Shown piece after piece: positions 1 to 11,400 of a stretch of DNA of 64,000 nucleotides. Source of the DNA: Serilophus lunatus. Its lineage: Eukaryota > Chordata > Aves > Passeriformes > Eurylaimidae. The stretch covers positions 366,038 through 430,037 of the forward strand of contig VXBA01000893.1 in the NCBI GenBank assembly GCA_013399895.1. Direction: 5' to 3'. The position numbers and the translations under genes are program-made. How positions within the stretch are numbered: the stretch's first letter is position 1; the number at the start of each line of letters is the position of its first letter. The notes under the pieces are model-generated. The model had not been told where the DNA came from. It ran no database searches and was given only the letters and a program-made list of their open reading frames with translations.

Positions 1-949
1 TAGTTACTGCTTAAAAAAAAAAAAAGAAGATAGGGGAGATATTACTAAAAAACAATGTGAGATCATCCCCCATATGGGAATAATAGCTCAGTTTATAAAT
101 GTTTACTAGAGGTGGTAAATTGCTTCATATGTAACTGCATCTTGGCTGGGTCTACCTTGTTAGACACCTCACTCCAGCTCCTTGTCTCTGCAGGGTATTT
201 TGGGGAGGGAAGTGGTCATTTGGCATATTGATCTTTTGCCTAAACTAAACTTTAAAAAGCTGACACACACTTCTCCATTACATTTACAGATTGTCATGCC
301 ATAAATCCAAAAAATATTGCCCAAATGTTTTTCAGTGTCAAACACATACCACATATTGTACCCTACCATGTGTCACTTTCTGTGAAACTTGGGAGAACCA
401 TGAGCTCAACATACTTTTCTATATGACTTCTAGAAAACAAAAGTTTCTCAATCAGTTTCTAACATTTTTCCTCTCATCTGCAGCTTCGCAGAAAATTGCA
501 GGAATTTGGTTTGGAAGAAACAACAACAACAAACAGAAAAAAGACCTTCTAAAAAACACCCCAATTAGATCAAGAGTTAAATTAAAAAAACAAGGACCAG
601 GCAGAGCTTGGAGTTCCTCTTTGGCACAAGCTTTCTGGAACATGAGAAGCTGGAAAGTGACCTACTGCCTACCAATAATTCCTTTATCAGTGTCCAGGGA
701 CCATAGCTACTCCCATGACCTTCCTGGATATTACCCCAATATGCAAGAAACCAACTCTTTTGAACAAATGGCCCTTGAGGGACAAGAAAACATCCTTCCT
801 CTAGCAATGTGTGACTGCTGTGTGATGAGAAAGCATGGCCTCTGTAGGTCAGAAAACCTACATGCCCCTTTCAGGGAGCTGCTTGTCAATGGTCCTGTGG
901 AGTGGGTGAACCTACTGGGATAGGAAAAGGTACAGTGGGCAGACTACAG

Positions 950-1626
950 TGTCCTCACTGGACTTTAAAGGGTCTTGCATCCTGGAGCAGGCAAATCTTT
1001 TTTAGCCAGTGTACACCTCTGCTGCAGGAATAGCAGGAAAACACCTGTAGGCTGGTGTATTGGGCCTGTCTGAGATGGAGCCCATTTCCCATACAGCAGC
1101 TCTCACAGTGCTGTGCTGTGCATTGGAGCCTGGAGTGGTGCTGATAATACGCCAGTGTTTTGGCTACTGCTGAGCACAGTACTGGGACTGTAGTGTCCCT
1201 TCCCCAACTGACGGCAGGATTTTGGGAGGGGACACAAGTGGGCCAGCTGACCCAAACTGACCAAAGGAACATTCCATACCATATGACGTCAGCTCAGATA
1301 TAAAAGCTGGGGAGAAGCAGGAAGAGAGGGGGGCATACACAGTCTCTCATGGTGGTTCACCAAGAGAGCCACTACACGTGTTGAAGCCCCACTTCTTTGG
1401 ATGTGGCCGGTCATCGCCGCGGATGGGAAGTAGAGATTAGATTAGCGCTTTGCTTTGCATGGGCTTTGCTTTGCTTTGCTTTCATTTTTGCTTTTAGTAA
1501 ACTGCCTTATCCCAACCCACCATTCACCATCGCATTCTTTTCCCCTGCCTGACTTTTGGGGGGGGGGGAAAAGGGGGGTTAAAGCCACTGTGGGCACCTG
1601 GTGGCCAGCCAAGGTTAACCCATTAC
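950..1626 (+). mobile_element. ERVL-type LTR (solo LTR or 3' LTR), plus orientation
   Basis: The stretch 1200-1626 reads like a known avian ERVL-family LTR: an upstream block ending in a CRE (TGACGTCA, 1284-1291), a TATA box (TATAAAA, 1299-1305), then GCTTT-rich leader sequence (about 1446-1482), the AAACTGCCTTATCCCAACCC region at 1499-1518, a poly-G run near 1557-1568 and a GGTTAACCCATTACA terminus at 1612-1626. Assignment is from memory of the repeat. The 3' end (..CA) is well placed. The 5' end is not: I found no clear target-site duplication, and 950 is only where similarity in style begins. No tRNA primer-binding site follows the LTR and no retroviral coding sequence is nearby, so it is most likely a solo LTR left by recombination. 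It lies in the antisense direction relative to SYN3. Confidence 0.72.
1284..1305 (+). promoter_or_regulatory. LTR core promoter: CRE plus TATA box
   Basis: A full palindromic CRE (TGACGTCA, 1284-1291) sits 7 bp before a TATA box (1299-1305). This is the arrangement expected of the U3/R boundary of the LTR. Transcription from it would run rightwards, antisense to SYN3. Whether it is still active cannot be read from sequence. Confidence 0.6.
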
Positions 1627-4600
1627 AGCTGTCCAGTTTCTTCTCCACTCTTCTTATGTAAAAGGATTTGCTTCCTCATGCTGTCATTGTACTGCAGTTT
1701 GCAGTGCAAAAATATATTTTGGGAAAAAAGCACTTTCAAGGATTTTTGGGATGGTTATTCAACAGGCTGCAGTCCTGTAATCAGATCACAGAGCATTGTA
1801 GAAGTACTGAATCAGCTGGAACCAACGGGAAAATCGGTGTTAACTACAGGAATGAATGGGCTTGTATGGGTGAACCGGAGAATTCACTGATCCCACCACA
1901 GCTATGAGTGGCAAGGGCACATCATCCAGGGCAAGCAGGGTGAGACACACAGGTGGGCCAAAATCAGGCAAGGCCAGTAGTACTAAACATCACACCATGG
2001 CAGAGATTCTTCCTCACAGCAAGACTTTGCCCTCAGTGCTCCTTCATTGTTGTTTTGGACACCTCTTTCCATTTGCCAGGGCCATTTCTTCACGCAGGGT
2101 CCTCCCCATTTCCGACCCAAGGCTTCTCCTGGTCTGTTAGCTGTTGTCTATACTGTTGTGTGGCAGTAAGCCTGCCTACCACACTGTAACTGGTATGGCC
2201 ACCACTGTGGTTGGTCCCATGCAGACACGAAAATTTGCTTTCTCTCTTGGATGATCAGCCCCAATGGCAAAAGAGGCAGCTCTGCAAGGAGACAGGAGAT
2301 GACAGCAGTCTGGTGCATGATTAATTTATATCCTTAGAAGTCTGAAATGCTCCCAAAGATATTAGTATTCCCCAGGTAAGAAAGCTGTCGAGATTTTCAA
2401 CATATCTCTGCCTTATTCTTGTATCTAGTGGAATTAATAGCTGAAAGCTTGTAAGCCCCAAAAGTCAAACACAGGACTATATTTAATCACTAATATAGAA
2501 CCTGAAAACATAGTTTGGGAATCTAAGTGTTGTTGTCAGAAGCAGAGACAGCCCAAATTCTCATTTATACTTAGTCACTTTTATTATATCTTGAAAGTAT
2601 AAATGCACTTCAGAATGGGTGCAGTGCCAGCACTGACAGCCTCTTTACACTGAGAAAATATTGATATGAACAGCCCTTCAGAGAAATGAATACAAGTGAA
2701 AATAAAAATCTCATTCTTTATGTTTAATGCCAGCAGAGGTGATACAGACCAAGAGCTTTCTAGAGTAAATTAGACTCTAGATGGTTCATTCTGTCTTTAT
2801 CTCTATCTTGTGCATACACTGGAAAGAGGTTGAAGAATCCACCCAAGTGTTTTAAAGGCAGGCAGAAGCCTACACTTTTTTCTTCACACTCTTTAGTAGT
2901 CCAGTTTTTGCACCCAGAAATTACTCCATTTCTCTGTTGAAAGAGTTGCCTTATCTAAGCTGGCGAGAGATCCTTTGGGATGACTAACTGCTTCCTCCTG
3001 CTTCCCATATTTACTGAGGAAGGTCTGCTGCCAATTTTATCCAAATAAATGCTGGGATAACAAAGACCAAAGTGTGGGAGACTCCCCACTCCTGCAGTCC
3101 TAGTTGAGCCCAACTCTGGGTGACAAGCTCATCCCACAACAGTGTCCTCAGTAAGGACACGTGTTACAGAACATTGAAATAGGAAAGTGCTTGCTAGACA
3201 CTGCACAAAATACTTCATGGCCAGCTCTTTGTCTTCTAACTCTGAAAAAATGTACTGAATAGGCTGAAGGAGCCTTTTGCATGCCATGGTGGAACTGGCA
3301 CAGAAAACACATATGCAGCTTTTTAGATCTGTTAGTTGATGGCCTTTGTCTACAGTGGCACATTTTGCTGGTTCTATTTCAAATTCCCCATCCCCTCCTA
3401 GAAATGTGCAGAACTTTATAGCTAAAAAAGAGGAGTTGGAGACCCAGAATACTATTACTGTAAAATGAAATTCTTGGAGCCAAGCTTGTTTTAAAAATCA
3501 GGCAAGCAAAGTAGTGCCTGGTTCAGTTATGTTGCTTGGTAACTTACTTGTAGCTACTTCTTTCTAGATATACAGGCATGTGTATGTACACATGGAGGTC
3601 TGTACACTTCTGTTTCCTTACTCTCTTTAATTGCCAGTAATGTTTCAAAAGTGCCTTTTTTTTTTTAATTTGCCTGATGCAAGTGGTAATTGTAGGGCTT
3701 TAAGGACTGTTTCATCTTCTTATTAGAGGATTTATCTTCCAGGTAAAAGAACCACAATTCTTTCCTAGAGCAGTTCAATTCAGTTGGAATACAGGTCTAA
3801 AAGAACGCCTTAACTCCAAGGTGACAGAAAAGATCAAGGGATCAGCAGAGAAATAGCATTGATTTAAATATGTTATACAGCATGTCCAGTTTAAAGAAGA
3901 AGCTAGGAGACATGCTCCAAAATGACAGAATTTAATAGACTAACAAATCGTTAGACAGTTTATCAGTTCATGTAATGCCAAACTGGATAGAATAGCCCAG
4001 TGGTTGTCTCATGTTAATATTAATAATTGTTGTTGTTCTTAAAAATATTTATTATTTCACTGGTTTAAAATCTACTAGTCTGTAGTACATTCACTGTCTT
4101 TCCATTAAACTGCGACGATCTGTTGCCCTCCCTCTGAAGAAGAGTTTGAAGTAGGCATGGCTCAGGCAAGGCTCCTATAGAGGTGCTTATTAGCAAGATG
4201 CTGTCGTATTTTCCTTCCCATAACTTGCCAGTGGGATTTCCAAGGACTTCAGGATTTCAAAAAACATTCACCATCTAGAAACATTCTGACTTGTGACTGA
4301 GTATTTTGCTTATCAATTGACAGAGGCCTAATAAGTGATTGAAAAAAAATGTTAGCGGCAGTGTTCTAGTGCACACATGTGAGTTGAAGGTGTCTCCCAT
4401 GGCATCTCCCAGTGTCTGGGCACTCTGAAGGTTGTCTGTGGCCAAGCAGGACATGTCTGCAGATGGGATAGGAGGACCTGAAGATAATGGGAAGCAGCTG
4501 CACCTATGTGGATGGGCTGAGGGGCCTCCACACAACTCAGTAACGGCATGTCCCACAATTCACTTTCTAAAATGAAGAAGAGTTTTCATTTCTGTGCCTT

Positions 4601-5814
4601 CTAATGTATTGCTAGGAGTAGCTGTGGAAGTTGGCTGTCCTGAACTAAACTTCCTGAGCTGGGCATGACAGGGACACATCAGTACAGTCTGTAAACAAAT
4701 GTCTGCTGCCTGTAAGGATTATGGCATGTAATGCATGCCATATAAATTGTGTTTCCAGATAAGTACGTATTTACCAAATCCACTTCCCACAACACAAATG
4801 TATCTTTAAACATGCAAAGATGAAACAAAAACCACCTGAACTAATGCCATTGGTAAAAACATGCATTTCATATATAAATATCCGCGCAAAAATGCTAGCT
4901 GGGATACCTGTGTATTCACTGTGAGCAGAAACGTGAACACCATGACCCAGACACTCGTGAAATAAATTTTGTCTTCAGTTTCCATTTAATAGCCCAAGAT
5001 CTTTCTGCCAGATGTGTGAATGGCTTTGGGAGGAAAGACACGGGAAGGAAAATGAAGATGTGATCAACTTAGGAAATGGTTCTTGGGAAACCTTCCAGCA
5101 TCATGACCAAGCGAATGCAGGAGTGCATTAGCACGGCGCATTGTCTGATGAATGCTTCAGTGGCTGGTTCATGGGACATAATGCTTTTCTTCTTTCAGAA
5201 ACAGACATTTGTGGGACAAGAAAAAGCAAATGTATTTAACAGACACAACTCTAAACGTTTTTAGCGGAGGCTCGTGAAATTATACTGAAGAATGTGTGGA
5301 GACTTGTAGACGTACTAACAGATGTCAAGACCTGAAAAGAATTGGTGGACCACAGTCATAGCTAATTGACAGTGATAACTTTTGCTTTGCACTGTTTGGA
5401 CTGGAAATGACATCTTGAGAAATTAAACTGAGGCCAGAATGCTCAGAATCACTTTTTCAGCTGTTCTAATAATTCCTTTCAAAAACATCACTGCAAGCTA
5501 TTTTATGTGCCTCTATCCTAGTTTTGGACTAGCATCAAAATGACAAAAGCATTGATTAAGTGTGTGAACAATATTTAAGTCAGAGACGTTGAATACAACA
5601 AAAAGTGCAAAGGTATTGTACAAATAGAGGTAGCGTGATTAGAAAAATTAATTGGATTAGCAATGAGATTTCAACATAAACCCAGAAAAGCTAGTGTATC
5701 AAAGATGAAATGTAGTATTATAACTTGTAATGACAGAAACTCATAAAGATGAAGGCTTGAGAATAATAAGATGAAATGTAGTATCACTGCTATGTAAACA
5801 GAGGCATCACACTG

Positions 5815-6436
5815 CCTGGAATGGGTCATCCACAACTTCTCTGGGCAATCTGTTCCACTGCCTCACTACTCCCACAGTAAAGAACTTCTTCCTAGTATAT
5901 GGTCTAAATCTAGCCTTACTGAGTTTGAAGTCATTCCCCCTTGCCCTATCACTACATGCCCTTGTCAGAAGTCCCTTTGCAACTCTCTCATAGCCCCCTT
6001 TAGGTACTTATAGGTCCTATAAGGTCTCCCTGGAGTCTTCTCATCGCTAGGCTGAACAAATACAACTCACAGCCTGCCTTGATAAGGGAGGTGCTTCAGC
6101 CCTCTGATCATCTACTGTGGCCCTCCTTTGGGCTTGTTCTAACAGGTACATATCTTTCTTATGTTGGGGACCCCAGAGCTGAATGCAGTACTCCAGGTGA
6201 GATCTCACCAGAGCAGAGTGGAGGGGCAGAAATACCTCCGTCATCCTGTTGGCCATGCTACTTTTGATACAGCTCAGGATACGACTGGCTTTCTGGGCTG
6301 AGAGCATGCATTGCTGGCTTATGTCAATCTTCCTGTCCACTAACTCCCAAGTCCTTCTCCTCGGGGCTGCTCTTGATGTGGTCATTGTCCCAACTTAGGT
6401 GTAGGACCTTGCTCTTGGCCTTGTTGGACATGAGTT
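5815..6436 (-). mobile_element. CR1 LINE fragment, 5'-truncated, minus sense
   Basis: The plus strand reads as the reverse complement of a CR1 3' region. The minus-strand frame at 6385-6047 encodes the C-terminal end of the CR1 reverse transcriptase ORF: around LVRSHLEYCIQLWGPQHKKD it carries the diagnostic CR1 peptide, followed by the QAQRRAT block. The rest, down to about 5815, is CR1 3' UTR (the region reading as CATCCACAACTTCTCTGGGC on plus). The last roughly 100 bp of a typical CR1, including the terminal short ATTCT-type repeats, are absent or unrecognisable. The element ends at about 6436, next to unrelated CpG-rich sequence. Frameshifts and stops make it non-functional. Confidence 0.9.
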
Positions 6437-7143
6437 TTTAAGACTTTCCCTTTATTAATCAAATTAAATAAAAGGTCTTTTCCCTTTCCCATTTCCCCTC
6501 CCCTTCCACTTTCCCATGGCGGGCGCGGGGGGGACCTGGCTGCCCATGGGGGTGCAAAGTTGGTGCCCAGAGCCCACTGTGCCGGTGTGGGGCCAGCTAG
6601 GCGGCTTTGTGCGGATTTTTCTCCAGGGGCTGGCGGAGCCGGTGGGAGGTCATGGAGCCCCCAGGACTGTGCTGGAATCACCAAGACCAATAGGTGCTTG
6701 GCGTGGTAATGCTCAGTGCTCCAGCCATGCCACGACTTCAGCCCAGTGCCAAAGGGGTCGACACGAGTGGCAGCACTGGTGGGTAGCGTGGCAAAGGCAT
6801 TTTCCAGCACCCTGCCCATGCTGGACCTTGGGCCCAGAGATGGGGGGGGAAAGGGGAGCTCGATGTGAGTGATGGCTGCGCTGGTCCCTGTGCCGCGGCA
6901 GCAGCTGCAGCAGTGAGCAGCACAGAGAGAGCAGCCTCCAGTGCCATGTTTCTTTGGCATGTGGTTTCAGCCGGCGGGGCTCTGGAGGCAGAGCCAGGGC
7001 GGAGCTAGGGTGGAGCTGGGTCAGGACAGGTGCAGGAGAGACCAATGGGAGTCCTGTGAGACGTGGGTACATCTCTCTTGGGGCAGGCTGGAAGGAAACG
7101 TGCAGACGCTAAAGACAGGGAATTCTGGGAGGACCTGAGAACT

Positions 7144-7151
7144 CTATATAA
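7144..7151 (+). promoter_or_regulatory. TATA box in the CpG-rich block
   Basis: CTATATAA stands about 100 bp downstream of an ACCAATGG (CCAAT) box at 7041-7048, inside the CpG-rich block. The spacing suits a TATA promoter reading rightwards. Activity is inferred only from the motifs. Confidence 0.4.
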
Positions 7152-7466
7152 CCACAGGAGTTCTCAGCCTCTGCCTCTTTTCATGTCCGGAGCCCGTGGG
7201 AGGAGGTGCTTGCTCATTGCCCGGAGGTTCAGTGCCCACCATCTTGAATCCACCACATGCTTCGTCGGGTCCCCTAGCCGCAGTCGCCGTTGCCTGCCTC
7301 AGATCTGCTGCTTTCCTGCCAAGAGTTTGGTGGTTCGTTTGGTGAGCTCCTGGACCCCTTCCCGTCTCCAGCGGTCGTCTCTCCATTCCTGCAGCGCTTT
7401 CCAGATCAGTCGGCGGCGGACAATGGGTGCACACTCCCATTGATCATCATCGGTACCTGCCGCAGC

Positions 7467-7485
7467 CACAAGCGCCCCCTGCTGT
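7467..7485 (-). promoter_or_regulatory. Strong CTCF-type motif
   Basis: On the minus strand this reads AGCAGGGGGCGCT (7483-7471), which matches the core of the vertebrate CTCF consensus at nearly every informative position. It lies at the right edge of the CpG-rich block, 0.75 kb from SYN3 exon 3 on the intron 3 side. Binding is inferred from the motif alone. Confidence 0.55.
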
Positions 7486-8235
7486 TTACTTCAACCAACT
7501 GCATTTTAGGACACCTAAATGGAAAATGTTTTTTTTCTTCTTTGTTTTGCCTGGTGTACGTGGGATCGGTGTGTGTGGTTTTTGGGATTTGGTATTGGGA
7601 ATTGATTGTTTGTTTTTCTTATGTGGGTTTTCCCTTAGTATTTTAATTTTTTTATTATTTTTTCCCCCTACCTTATATAAAATACATATATATCATATTT
7701 TAGTAATAAAAATTCTTATTTCTTTAATACTTCTAGTATCTCTAATTTATAAAACCATATTTTGTCCTCAGACCAGGACACCCTCCAATGTGTTGACTAC
7801 ACCAAAAACCTTAGTCATGGGAAGGCTTTGTTACTATTACAAGCATAGTCCATTAGGATCAGGACCTAAGACAGGTAGACTTACAAATTCCAGGCACTGT
7901 TTAGAATGAAGATTAGTGGACACAGAAGGAGAGAAAAATTAAGGGAAAGGAAGATCCACTGTCCCTTTTATTTGGAGTCCTGAGGCTAAAAAGGACCTGG
8001 AAAGGAAGCATGAAGAGTCTAGACTGAAAACAATGACTGTATGGCATAATGTACACTTGAGACCTGATATAAAACTACCAGAATCAGGCCAGTCTTTCTA
8101 CTGCTTCCAAGAAATCTTGATGATGCCAGGAGAGTGCTGCCCTGATTTAGATATTTGTCAGACCCTGAGGTCATCCTGCTTGCCCCAGCACTGATCCAGA
8201 AAGCTCAATTTTCAAAACAAACTGGTGTTCCTCAC

Positions 8236-8327
8236 CTTACCACCTTAGTGCCATTCCTCATGACCTGCATGTCCACCATGCAGCCTCCCATGACGTAAGC
8301 AGCCAGGTTCAACTCAGAGAACTCAGC
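8236..8327 (-). CDS. SYN3: SYN3 exon 3 (synapsin III, start of C domain)
   Basis: Synapsins are peripheral proteins of synaptic vesicles that tether the vesicle pool; the C domain binds ATP. Read on minus, this exon encodes AEFSELNLAAYV, then MGGCMVDMQVMRNGTKVV, the conserved synapsin C-domain block, as residues about 126-155 of the protein. The acceptor is CCACTCCAG before GCT GAG. There are two adjacent donors: GTAAG|GTGAGG gives a 92-nt exon ending at 8236 with KVV plus a split codon, and GTG|GTAAGG would end it at 8241 after 29 codons. I prefer 8236 because AAG|GTGAGG fits the donor consensus better and because family members continue KVV-S/R. A Met stands where related synapsins, from memory, have Thr (YVTGG). 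Confidence 0.92.
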
Positions 8328-8439
8328 CTGGAGTGGAATGAAAGGACAAAGTGTTAGTCAAAAGTTGCAGAGATACAGAAACACGGACACAGACACAGAA
8401 TTGTCTTCAGGTGGAATGTGCCTTCTTTTTTTTTTTTTT

Positions 8440-8467
8440 NNNNNNNNNNNNNNNNNNNNNNNNNNNN
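8440..8467. other. Assembly gap (28 Ns) after a poly-T run
   Basis: A run of 28 Ns directly follows 14 Ts (8426-8439). The homopolymer probably caused the sequencing or assembly break. It lies about 110 bp from SYN3 exon 3, inside intron 2, so the exon itself is intact. Confidence 0.99.
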
Positions 8468-11400
8468 TTCCGTGAGGCAACTGGAGATCCAGTTACAGCT
8501 GGTTTGCCCTGGGGAGACTGCAGACGTCTTTATGGCTCCTACACTTGGGATGTAAAAGTACACAGGATTAGGTTTATTGCAGTAATAAGTACTGAAGGAA
8601 TTAAGAATGAGCAAGCTGAAAAATGCACACAGGAAAGAATAATAATAAAAAGAGGTAAGGTCATTTGAATTCAAATTCCAAGTTTCCACTTGGAAATATC
8701 CATTTAGAATCATGTCTAAGTTGGCTGTCATGCCGCTGGCCAACTATAAACCTAATACAGAAGATTTAAACCTTTTAGCTAAATAGCTAAAAAACCTCAT
8801 TATGCTGCAGGAAGGTGATAAGCAGAGAAGGCCACCTGATGTGGTTTACTTATTAAGATTTTAACTATTAAAGGATTAGCAAAGCTGGGTAGGCTATTAA
8901 CAGTGCTGATGAATTATTAAAATACTTTATATTTTAAAAGAGGCAGGACTTACAAGGCCAGAAAGGTTGGCAAGAAATATTTCAGCTGTGAGGAGCAAAA
9001 GCCACAGGGGCAATTATGACTGTAGTGGATGTCAGTGAAAGTTAAGACAAAGATCAGCTGGTTGAGAGGTGTAGTCATCCTCCCATGTGGCTGCTGGCTC
9101 TGCTGCCTCTCAGATAGGAGTGCCAGCAAGATTCAGTGGTCTCAGACCACTCTCAGTAGGAGGAGGATGGCAAGATTAGCTGATCAGCATTTGTCAAATC
9201 CTAACAATGTTCTTTATGAGCAATTGAGTAAACCTTGAACTAGAATGTCTTATTGTTGTGCCATGCAAGTCCTCCCTTTCCAGCACGATGCAAACATACA
9301 CACGGAGATTTGAACTCTTATATTACATTAGTGGTGATATAAATATTAGTAAACAGGGTTCATTTTTTGATACAGAAAATTTAGTCTTCTCCCTTTGAGT
9401 GTTTTTCAACTCCTCCTTTTAAGACATTTCTCTCAGACTTGGTATGATAAAGACTAGGCAGCAGTAAAATCATCTTCTAACCAGTAGCCATCTAATACCT
9501 AAGTAGACAGATGATGTTGCTAATACTTGTGATTTTATTGAGATCTTGTATTATTTTATGTTCTTCTGCTACTTCGATTATCTGGAACCAAAAGATAGTG
9601 CCAGGAAAAACTTTTATACACACAAAAAAAAGAAAAAAAAAAGAAAAAGAAGTGTGTTTTGTCCTCATGAACTCATGGAAAAAACTTGCCAGTGGAGAAC
9701 TGGTGCACCTGTAAAGGCTCAGAGGCCAGACGACAAATGACAAAATCATTTCCAACTTTCTTTTTTTAAAATCCACATAATTTTAAAGCAATGACTGGAC
9801 TGGTGACCCGATGATGTAATAAGATTTCATGTCTGTGGCCCTGTGTAAACTTTTAAAAACAACAGCCTTACATGATCTTACACCACTGTAACTCCCAATT
9901 ACAATGAAAAGAGGGAGAAAATTCCTGTTGCCAAGAAATAAATTCTACCTCAAACACATATATGCACACACACAGATACACTCACAGGGAGGGATTGGCA
10001 AGGATTCAAGTGACTGCCTGAATTTTACTTAAGAGATTGCACTGTGTTACCTTGGCCAGAGCCATGCCTCCTCAGCGATCGTATTGGATCAGAGATAAGA
10101 AAACATATACCTTTAAAAGGACTTGTATTTTATACAGTTATAAAATCTCAGTAGATATAGGGAGGAAGGAGTCCACCTTGGACGACTTCAGTAAGGTCAG
10201 ATTCTTTGGGTACCATCAATGATCTCCCTAGTGGGCCAAGGCAAGTTTGCTAGCTTACATCTAAACTCAAAAGGTTTTATGGACTGAGGAGGTGAAAGGA
10301 TGGTTTTCTTATCACTTTGTTGGTGTATGTCTCAGAGATGTCCCACTCTGAAAGCGGTCTCATTGAGCTGGACCTTCAGCTTCTGTTGCTGAGAAATGCA
10401 TCATCTGATGTGAACACCAGAGCAAGAAAACAAAGTCTTAGGTCTGTGTTTTCTGTTTTTATGCTTTTCTTCCATAATTTTTTTCCCATAATGGCTTGTA
10501 GTAAAGAGCTTAGCACTTTGCTTTGCTGGGGGTGAAAACAGGCAATATTCATTTGATGACTGGTACTTATGATCTAACTAAGTTGGTCTGACAGGCATTC
10601 CCTTCAGGCAGTCAGGCCAAACAAAGCTGTGCTTAGACACCTGACATCCAAACAGGCCTGGGAATCCCCTGAGCTGATGAGTACTTCATGCCAAACTGCC
10701 AGGAACAATTTCAGGCCTGCTAATGTCAAGAGCAAGAAGAAAAGGAGAAATCCCCTTTGGCAACCATTGTCCAGGGAACCTTGGCAAGGAGGGAGGAGTG
10801 GAGAGAGAGTCTGGGGGACTGAGCTATCTCGCCCTCAAAACGTCCAGATCTATGATCAAAGCTGAGGGACAATCCTGATCTTTTCCTGGCATTCATTCCT
10901 GTTTTAGCAGTTTAAGTTAAGTAGTATTGCTGCTTTTACACAGCTGCTTTGTCCCATCCAACAGGCTGCTGCTAGCTGGTGTTTGGAAGAATGCTGAAAA
11001 CTTCAGTCAGCAGAAATTGTTTCCTGTTGATTTTCCAGGGCTCCCTGTATTTTTAACTTTGTGGGTTTTGTAGCCTGATGACTTCCCTTGGCTGGGATTT
11101 TGGCTCTGACATCATCTCCAGCTTGAGTTTACCTTGTAGACAAAGAGGTCTTTGAAAGCAGCCCATGCAGATAGGGTGACAGGTAACTGCATAAAACAGG
11201 AGAGCCCAAATCCTTGTGGCATTTGCATTAGGAATCATCGAACAGAAGAAGGCATTACATTAGCTTGATGGTGTTTTATACTTGCTTTGCAATGGTGCCA
11301 GTGGCTGCAGAAACGTTTAGGCCAAGAGTGAACCGTGTGTGACAAACATGACACAATGTGTCTTGAAAGAAAATGTAATACAGACTGCAGAAGTAGAAAT

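Larger units (their letters stand above)
6437..7500. other. CpG-rich block with TATA/CCAAT, probable LTR or other retroelement of unknown family
   Basis: This stretch is far richer in G+C and CpG than its surroundings and begins right at the 5' end of the CR1 copy. On plus it has ACCAATGG (7041-7048), a TATA box CTATATAA (7144-7151) and CpG-rich sequence after it, then a T-rich tail with AATAAA-like sequence at about 7704. On minus it also has a TATA-like ATATAG at the same place and AATAAA near 6456. I cannot assign the orientation or family. Several overlapping ORFs on both strands (for example minus 6960-6382) look like products of low stop-codon density in GC-rich DNA and not genes. Best guess: a fairly recent LTR-type insertion; a lone CpG island is the alternative. 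Confidence 0.45.
1..8235 (-). other. SYN3: SYN3 intron 3 (partial, runs off the left edge)
   Basis: This is non-coding sequence downstream (minus sense) of SYN3 exon 3. I looked for the next synapsin exon (the block around the peptide SFKPDF and the following RQHA) on the minus strand and did not find it, so intron 3 probably continues past position 1. Recognisable content is an ERVL-type LTR ending at 1626, a CR1 fragment at 5815-6436 and a CpG-rich block at 6437-7500. The stretches 1-930, 1627-5814 and 7780-8235 show only AT-rich sequence and short ORFs with no family resemblance that I can see. A 17-bp direct repeat occurs at 5702-5718 and 5768-5784. Confidence 0.75.

Noticed and set aside
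291..923. 210-codon ORF on plus, the longest uninterrupted ATG ORF in the window
   Set aside because: No recognisable domain, low-complexity patches such as a short Asn-rich run, and no splice or promoter context. It runs up to, and may enter, the LTR. Most likely chance.
1904..2140. ORF starting MSGKG, reminiscent of a histone H2A start
   Set aside because: Only the first few residues resemble it; the rest has no histone fold sequence.
6382..6960. 192-codon ORF on minus and several overlapping ORFs on both strands at 6.4-7.9 kb
   Set aside because: GC-rich DNA has few stop codons. Frames overlap on both strands, compositions are Pro/Ala/Gly-rich, and no family match is seen.
1..8235. Further SYN3 exons (exon 4 onward) and the nested TIMP3 gene
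   Set aside because: Searched by eye on both strands for the expected peptide blocks. None found, so they probably lie outside the window.
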